11,573 nt of DNA, from NCBI RefSeq assembly GCF_000003605.2, contig NW_003131867.1, positions 102,358 through 113,930 on the forward strand, given 5' to 3'. The notes under the pieces are model-generated. The model was not told where the DNA came from. It saw nothing but the letters and a program-made list of their open reading frames with translations, and did no database searches. This document shows, piece by piece, positions 10,101 to 11,573 of this stretch. A program made the translations under genes and the position numbers. The stretch comes from Saccoglossus kowalevskii (taxonomy: Eukaryota; Hemichordata; Enteropneusta; Harrimaniidae). Position 1 is the stretch's first letter, and every line of letters begins with the position of its first letter.

Positions 10101-10445
10101 GTCGACAAAGTACGAGTAAGAGCACATTTTCAACACCGCCAACGCTCGACATATTTCCAATGTCGTCTTGGTTTTGAATGAATTCTCTGTATCACTGAAG
10201 TTCAGCTTGGGTCCAGCATTCGAATTATCATTCGCAGTTTGTTCAATGGAGTCTGAATTCTGGATGTTTGGGTCAATTCCGACAGCGGCCGATGTCGCCA
10301 GTGGTCTTGGACCGTGATGGTTGTGTCGGCGCCGTTGGCCATCGGTACGACGACGACGAAAGCTTTGTGTTATCAATCCGTTTCGTCCGTGAATATGAGC
10401 TTGACACAGACGAGTGCACAATGGAACAACATATCGGCCGCTCAT
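1023..10445 (-). CDS. PRODH2: PRODH2-like proline/hydroxyproline dehydrogenase, 7 exons, 3' end outside window
   Basis: Joining seven exons gives about 384 in-frame residues of a PRODH-family flavoenzyme. Motifs seen in order are YGQFVAGHD (142-150), QVRVSPL (219-225), VDAEYT (304-309), WNTYQ (334-338) and GVKLVRGAYID (362-372). YGQFVAG, VDAEYT, WNTYQ and GVKLVRGAY each match vertebrate PRODH2 better than PRODH1, which has YGH, DAEQT, FNTYQ and GAKLV. Family knowledge: PRODH2 is mitochondrial and oxidises trans-4-hydroxyproline to pyrroline-3-hydroxy-5-carboxylate using FAD, passing electrons to quinone. D305 and Y370 line up with Asp370 and Tyr437 of bacterial PutA. The usual active-site Lys of the first barrel strand is R221. 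Exon phases agree at the first five junctions; the sixth is ambiguous. The C-terminal part, with the GQLLGMCD and RRxxEN motifs, is missing from the window. Substrate preference (proline or hydroxyproline) is inferred from motif resemblance only. Confidence 0.93.
1297..1321 (+). repeat. Tandem 12-mer TGACCATGCAGT, two copies
   Basis: TGACCATGCAGT occurs at 1297-1308 and 1310-1321, separated by one T, giving a 13-base period. Confidence 0.9.
1376..1680 (+). repeat. Degenerate interspersed tandem repeats
   Basis: GTAGTCAAAT recurs exactly 100 bases apart (1462-1471, 1562-1571). GGTATGACACTT followed by AAAAC-type sequence recurs at 1376 and 1607. GTTAGTTAG/GGTTAGTTGG motifs and GACACTTTTA or TGACACTTCA variants appear between. 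The pattern suggests a decayed satellite or repeat array with a period near 100 bases. Confidence 0.55.
1823..1986 (-). CDS. PRODH2: PRODH2-like exon 6 (VDAEYT and WNTYQ motifs)
   Basis: Encodes residues 294-347 plus two bases. The acceptor TCTTATTTTTTGACAG (CAG 1989-1987) has a good pyrimidine tract. The product reads HAVSNNTKILVDAEYTYLNP, then a helix, then EPFIWNTYQNYLKD. Asp305 of VDAEYT corresponds to the conserved active-site Asp. The exon is certain through the GAT of LKD (down to 1837). The end is not: the nearest GT donor, GTCTAT at 1822-1817, adds WTNF and gives phase 2; a second GTATAT lies at 1813-1808. Confidence 0.88.
1987..2641 (-). other. Intron 5
   Basis: Runs from donor GTAAGT to acceptor GACAG. 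It contains a 12-base C run at 2148-2159. No other feature is supported. Confidence 0.88.
2148..2159 (+). repeat. Poly-C tract, 12 bases
   Basis: Twelve consecutive C on the plus strand (poly-G in the transcript) within intron 5. Its length may be unreliable in sequencing. Confidence 0.95.
2642..2722 (-). CDS. PRODH2: PRODH2-like exon 5
   Basis: A 27-codon exon, residues 267-293: IERISELTDSEFKHLNNT then LYRLDRLAR. It forms the helix before the VDAEYT strand, matching in length and pattern the vertebrate PRODH2 segment ending in LSRLHRVAQYA. The acceptor is TTTCATTCATAG, with AG at 2724-2723. The donor is CGA|GTAAGT at 2641-2636, a strong site. Phase is 0 at both ends. Another AG four bases further in would break the frame. 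Confidence 0.9.
2906..3010 (-). CDS. PRODH2: PRODH2-like exon 4
   Basis: A 35-codon exon, residues 232-266, too short to stand out as an ORF. It reads VKIGELIVKNGYTYADGG followed by PISIQNFAKGLNQVNDK. It sits in the variable segment between the first and second barrel strands, where family members differ most, so the assignment rests on phase 0 at both ends, an open frame and position. The acceptor is TTCATCAG (CAG 3013-3011). The donor AAG|GTACCA at 2905-2900 is weak but canonical. Confidence 0.88.
3011..3564 (-). other. Intron 3
   Basis: Runs from donor GTATGT to acceptor CATCAG. Two minus-strand open frames overlap here (3346-3164 and 3479-3285) but match no family and lack good flanking splice sites. 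A GATTCGATCCC string at about 3485-3497 resembles a tRNA T-arm, but no tRNA is present. Confidence 0.8.
3565..3706 (-). CDS. PRODH2: PRODH2-like exon 3 (first-strand QVRVSP motif)
   Basis: Encodes residues 184-231. The acceptor is TTTCTATTATCAG, with CAG at 3709-3707; the first base completes an AGC codon from exon 2. It contains a helix (AENIKVMENCVDQSLQIC) and the strand KPIVMQVRVSPLVQPEVL. This lines up with the PRODH1 strand ending IKLTAL and the PRODH2 strand ending LKVTAL, but with Arg (codon CGA) instead of Lys. The donor is TTG|GTATGT at 3564-3559, phase 0. Confidence 0.92.
3986..4023. repeat. AT-rich palindrome with flanking direct repeat
   Basis: AATCAAT (3991-3997) and ATTGATT (4005-4011) form a perfect 7 bp inverted repeat around TATATAT. 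ATATAAATCAAT is also directly repeated at 3986-3997 and 4012-4023, 26 bases apart. Confidence 0.8.
4088..4132. repeat. Inverted repeat CTGATTGG ... CCAATCAG
   Basis: A perfect 8 bp inverted pair at 4088-4095 and 4125-4132. Both arms contain a CCAAT-box core in opposite orientation. It could be a remnant of a small inverted-repeat element or a chance pair. Confidence 0.5.
4383..4576 (-). CDS. PRODH2: PRODH2-like exon 2 (YGQFVAG motif)
   Basis: Encodes residues 120-183 plus two bases of codon 184. It begins after acceptor TTTTAATTCCAG (CAG at 4579-4577) with LMTTSQKILGEY. It continues into TFYGQFVAGHD and then a helix and strand, ERLKLAGIAPEIAIPLEDD, the first strand region of the barrel, with the acidic end seen in both PRODH1 and PRODH2. 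The donor is CAG|GTAAGG at 4382-4377, phase 2. The two spare bases (AG) combine with the first base of exon 3 to give Ser. Confidence 0.95.
5960..5973. promoter_or_regulatory. RFX-type X-box GTTTCCATGGTAAC
   Basis: Two half-sites, GTTTCC and GGTAAC, are separated by AT. This matches the palindromic RFX consensus (GTNRCC-N-RGYAAC type) closely, with one departure in the left half. X-boxes commonly control ciliary genes in animals. Lying in intron 1, its target is unknown and function is inferred from the motif only. Confidence 0.45.
6159..6297. mobile_element. Fold-back/MITE-like element, 139 bp
   Basis: TAAAGCGGGAGGGTCGT at 6159-6175 pairs with ACGACTCCCTCGCTTTA at 6281-6297 at 14 of 17 positions. 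Outside the arms, TTCAAATATCTTTAC on the left resembles the complement of GTAAATAATTGAA on the right, so the inverted similarity may extend outward. I see no clear target-site duplication. The minus-strand open frame across it (6359-6144) has no known domain and is probably incidental. Confidence 0.45.
7019..7052. repeat. Perfect 11 bp hairpin CACAGTCCCTC ... GAGGGACTGTG
   Basis: The arms at 7019-7029 and 7042-7052 are perfectly complementary with a 12-base loop. An overlapping perfect palindrome, CCCTCTATAGAGGG, covers 7033-7046, so two alternative folds compete. It is followed by a T-rich run. It may be the remains of the terminal repeat of a mobile element. Confidence 0.75.
7838..7931 (+). 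repeat. Direct repeat GCATATTTTTCAATATA, two copies
   Basis: The 17-mer occurs at 7838-7854 and 7915-7931, 77 bases apart, in the middle of many CAATATA/GATATAC variants from 7810 to 7935. A related sequence (GCATACATTTCAATATATG) lies near 7394. This looks like a degenerate AT-rich tandem array. Confidence 0.75.
7985..8012. repeat. Inverted repeat ACCTGTCT ... AGACAGGT
   Basis: A perfect 8 bp stem at 7985-7992 and 8005-8012 with a 12-base loop. GACAGGCGC and CTGTCCAG variants follow within 40 bases. Confidence 0.7.
8302..8371 (+). mobile_element. Short retroposon-like insertion with 11 bp target duplication
   Basis: TACATTCCTAT occurs at 8291-8301 and again at 8372-8382, exactly flanking 70 bases that end in AATAAAGATTTACTTACTT. 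A polyadenylation-like AATAAA followed by a short tandem tail and an 11 bp direct repeat is the pattern of a 5'-truncated non-LTR retroposon. The body is too short to assign to a family. Confidence 0.5.
9753..9770 (+). repeat. AAT microsatellite, 6 units
   Basis: Six AAT units in intron 1. On the minus strand they give an Ile run inside a spurious open frame. Confidence 0.95.
10089..10445 (-). CDS. PRODH2: PRODH2-like exon 1 (start codon, presequence, first helices)
   Basis: Encodes residues 1-119. The first in-frame ATG is at 10445-10443 with A at -3. The open frame extends 24 bases further up to a TTG, with a TAA 12 bases beyond that, so this ATG is the likely start. Residues 1-60 are rich in Arg and His with no acidic residue until after an FRRRRTDGQRRR stretch (37-48 or so), as expected of a mitochondrial presequence. 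The Arg run is written as CGT-type triplets. Residues from about 90 (KTTLEICRALAVLKMCSY) match the start of the conserved family region. The exon ends in AAG with donor GTGAGT at 10088-10083, phase 0. Confidence 0.9.
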
Positions 10446-10570
10446 GTTTAAACACTTGCGAGTAATCAACGAGTTATTTTATGTACACTCACATCTGCTG
10501 ACCAGTATGATGCCACATCACGTTTTGTGACGCGCAACATCAGATATCGTAAACAAATGTGCCTCGTCTC

Positions 10571-10582
10571 TGACCTTTGCAC
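10571..10582 (-). promoter_or_regulatory. HNF4/DR1-like nuclear receptor motif
   Basis: The minus strand reads GTGCAAAGGTCA: an AGGTCA half-site one base after a GTGCA half-site, containing the CAAAGGTCA core favoured by HNF4 and other DR1 receptors. It lies about 126 bases upstream of the ATG. HNF4 control would suit a hepatic or renal amino-acid catabolic enzyme, but this is inference from motif and position. Confidence 0.4.
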
Positions 10583-10584
10583 GT

Positions 10585-10592
10585 ATGCAAAT
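10585..10592 (+). promoter_or_regulatory. Octamer motif ATGCAAAT
   Basis: A perfect POU-domain octamer (ATGCAAAT) two bases from the HNF4-like site. A chance occurrence is possible in AT-rich DNA. Confidence 0.35.
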
Positions 10593-10961
10593 ACATGCTT
10601 TCTATTACGTTATTCGACGTCGTCGTTTGGTGGCGGCTGTTACGAACGATTCAAAAATATGGGGGTTGGTTGTTTGTAGGTCTGCCTGAAGAATACAAAT
10701 AAAACCCAATCTGCCGTTATATGACAGAAAAAACACTATAATTCTATTGAAAATACACACACATTTGACACAGAAAAGCAACAACAACTGCAGCAGCATC
10801 CTGACAAAAGCAAACCGTTTTCACCCGTTTATCTGCTATTCAATTGGCTTCTGCAACACGAAAACATAGGGCCGCAAAACCTTCACCCGTCTTTGATATC
10901 ATGATAAATGAGCTTGTGCAAGAAATCGACAAGGTCGGACTGACTTTCATATGACAGAACT

Positions 10962-11063
10962 AAGGTGGTGTAAGTCACATCGCAAAGCATCATGGGAACA
11001 AAAAGCGTGATACACGCAAAGCAGGAAGTAAACCGGAAGTGACGTTTTGACCCACACCACCTT
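10962..11063. mobile_element. 102 bp MITE with 9 bp target duplication
   Basis: Terminal inverted repeats AAGGTGGTGT (10962-10971) and ACACCACCTT (11054-11063) are perfect over 10 bases. They extend through GTCA to 14 of 16. A perfect 9 bp duplication, GACAGAACT, flanks it at 10953-10961 and 11064-11072. A 9 bp duplication is typical of Mutator-like or Merlin-type DNA transposons. The interior has no coding capacity. It contains GCATCATGGGA (10987-10997, ZNF143-like), a GCGTG-ATA-CACGC hairpin (11005-11017), CGCAAAGCA twice, and ETS-like AGGAAGTA (11023-11030) and CCGGAAGT (11033-11040). The intact ends suggest a fairly recent insertion. Confidence 0.85.
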
Positions 11064-11100
11064 GACAGAACTGTTCATGTTCGTTGCGTATTCACCACGG

Positions 11101-11119
11101 CACAGTCACTCTGACTGTG
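11101..11119. repeat. Hairpin CACAGTCA-CTC-TGACTGTG
   Basis: A perfect 8 bp stem with a 3-base loop, 29 bases beyond the MITE target duplication. Confidence 0.75.
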
Positions 11120-11255
11120 ACCACGGAATGTGATTTTACCCAGAAACAGCAGTAAGTGCAAGTGGTTTCAATCACGTTGAAGGAAAAATCACAGATATTG
11201 TAATAAGTGTATTGATATAGAGGGTTATTCATTTATTTAGTGCAACCAAGAGGTC

Positions 11256-11307
11256 ATTACCAAACGCTTCAGCTTGGTATTATTACCAAACGCTTCAGCG
11301 TGGTATT
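11256..11307 (+). repeat. Tandem duplication of a 26 bp palindromic unit
   Basis: Two adjacent 26-base units (11256-11281, 11282-11307) differ at one base. Each has inverted ends, TACCAA ... TTGGTA in unit 1 and TACCA ... TGGTA in unit 2, around CGCTTCAGC. In unit 2, CGCT-TC-AGCG extends the stem with an AA bulge. A related GATACCAAGG follows at about 11333. Confidence 0.9.
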
Positions 11308-11573
11308 AAGAGTTTGTTTTCAGGAGTGGGTGATACCAAGGTGGGAAATGGATGCACATATGGGGTTAATTCCTTGAATTGCAATATAGAGAGTTCAGGC
11401 TGAAATACAATAAATAATGTTTTCATGTTTCGTCTCATATTTCTGTGGTATTCTGCTGCTGTAAGTAATGCACAATTTGTTCCGAAATTCAGTGTGCTGT
11501 GTGCATTTCAGGGTTATTCGTTTTTTGCTGAAAACACCCCTATTTTTTAATGGCAGGGTCGAATAGTTTCACT

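Larger units (their letters stand above)
10446..10961 (-). promoter_or_regulatory. 5' flank of the PRODH2-like gene (putative UTR and promoter)
   Basis: The 516 bases between the start codon and the MITE should hold the 5' UTR and core promoter unless an upstream non-coding exon exists. I see no convincing TATA box at a sensible distance. CpG dinucleotides are more frequent at 10500-10640 than in the introns. HNF4-like and octamer motifs lie 125-150 bases above the ATG. Confidence 0.5.
11073..11573. other. Upstream intergenic region, no gene seen
   Basis: No family is recognised on either strand from the MITE to the right edge. It contains a hairpin at 11101-11119 and the 26 bp tandem pair at 11256-11307. 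Nearest-neighbour genes are outside the window. Confidence 0.6.

Noticed and set aside
10446-10469. Upstream extension of exon 1 starting at a TTG (8 extra codons)
   Set aside because: TTG is not a normal start in animal nuclear genes; the ATG at 10445 has a good context and an in-frame stop lies just upstream.
1-11573. A new defence, toxin or other multi-gene system
   Set aside because: The window holds one eukaryotic metabolic gene with introns and small repeats; nothing suggests a gene cluster or prokaryotic system.

Overview
The window looks like animal nuclear DNA, probably from a marine invertebrate such as a non-vertebrate deuterostome or a lophotrochozoan. It is AT-rich, long ORFs are lacking, introns carry GT...AG ends, and simple repeats and small mobile-element relics are scattered through it. 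The species cannot be named from the sequence alone.

One gene is recognisable. It runs on the minus strand and covers most of the window. It encodes a mitochondrial FAD enzyme of the proline dehydrogenase family, closest by motif to PRODH2 (hydroxyproline dehydrogenase). Seven exons can be joined in frame: 10445-10089, 4576-4383, 3706-3565, 3010-2906, 2722-2642, 1986 to about 1823, and about 1132-1023. They encode about 384 residues: an Arg-rich presequence, the N-terminal helical region, and the first strands of the (beta/alpha)8 barrel through the KLVRGAY motif. The last ~130-150 residues expected for the family are not convincingly present and probably lie beyond the left edge.

Layout by region. 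1-1022: the intron after exon 7, with a GAC microsatellite and two copies of a 24-base sequence. 1023-4576: exons 7 to 2 with short introns holding degenerate repeats. 4577-10088: a 5.5 kb first intron with no recognisable gene, but with an RFX-type X-box, a fold-back element, hairpins and a short target-site-flanked insertion ending in AATAAAGATTTACTTACTT. 10089-10445: first coding exon. 10446-11573: 5' flank with HNF4-like and octamer motifs, a 102 bp miniature inverted-repeat element with a perfect 9 bp target duplication and ETS-like sites, and a tandem pair of 26 bp palindromic units.

Main points for a second look: the MITE in the gene's 5' flank; an Arg where the family nearly always has an active-site Lys; the ambiguous exon 6/7 junction; and the 70 bp insertion at 8302-8371. 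I found no tRNA, rRNA, CRISPR, bacterial operon or clearly new multi-gene system.
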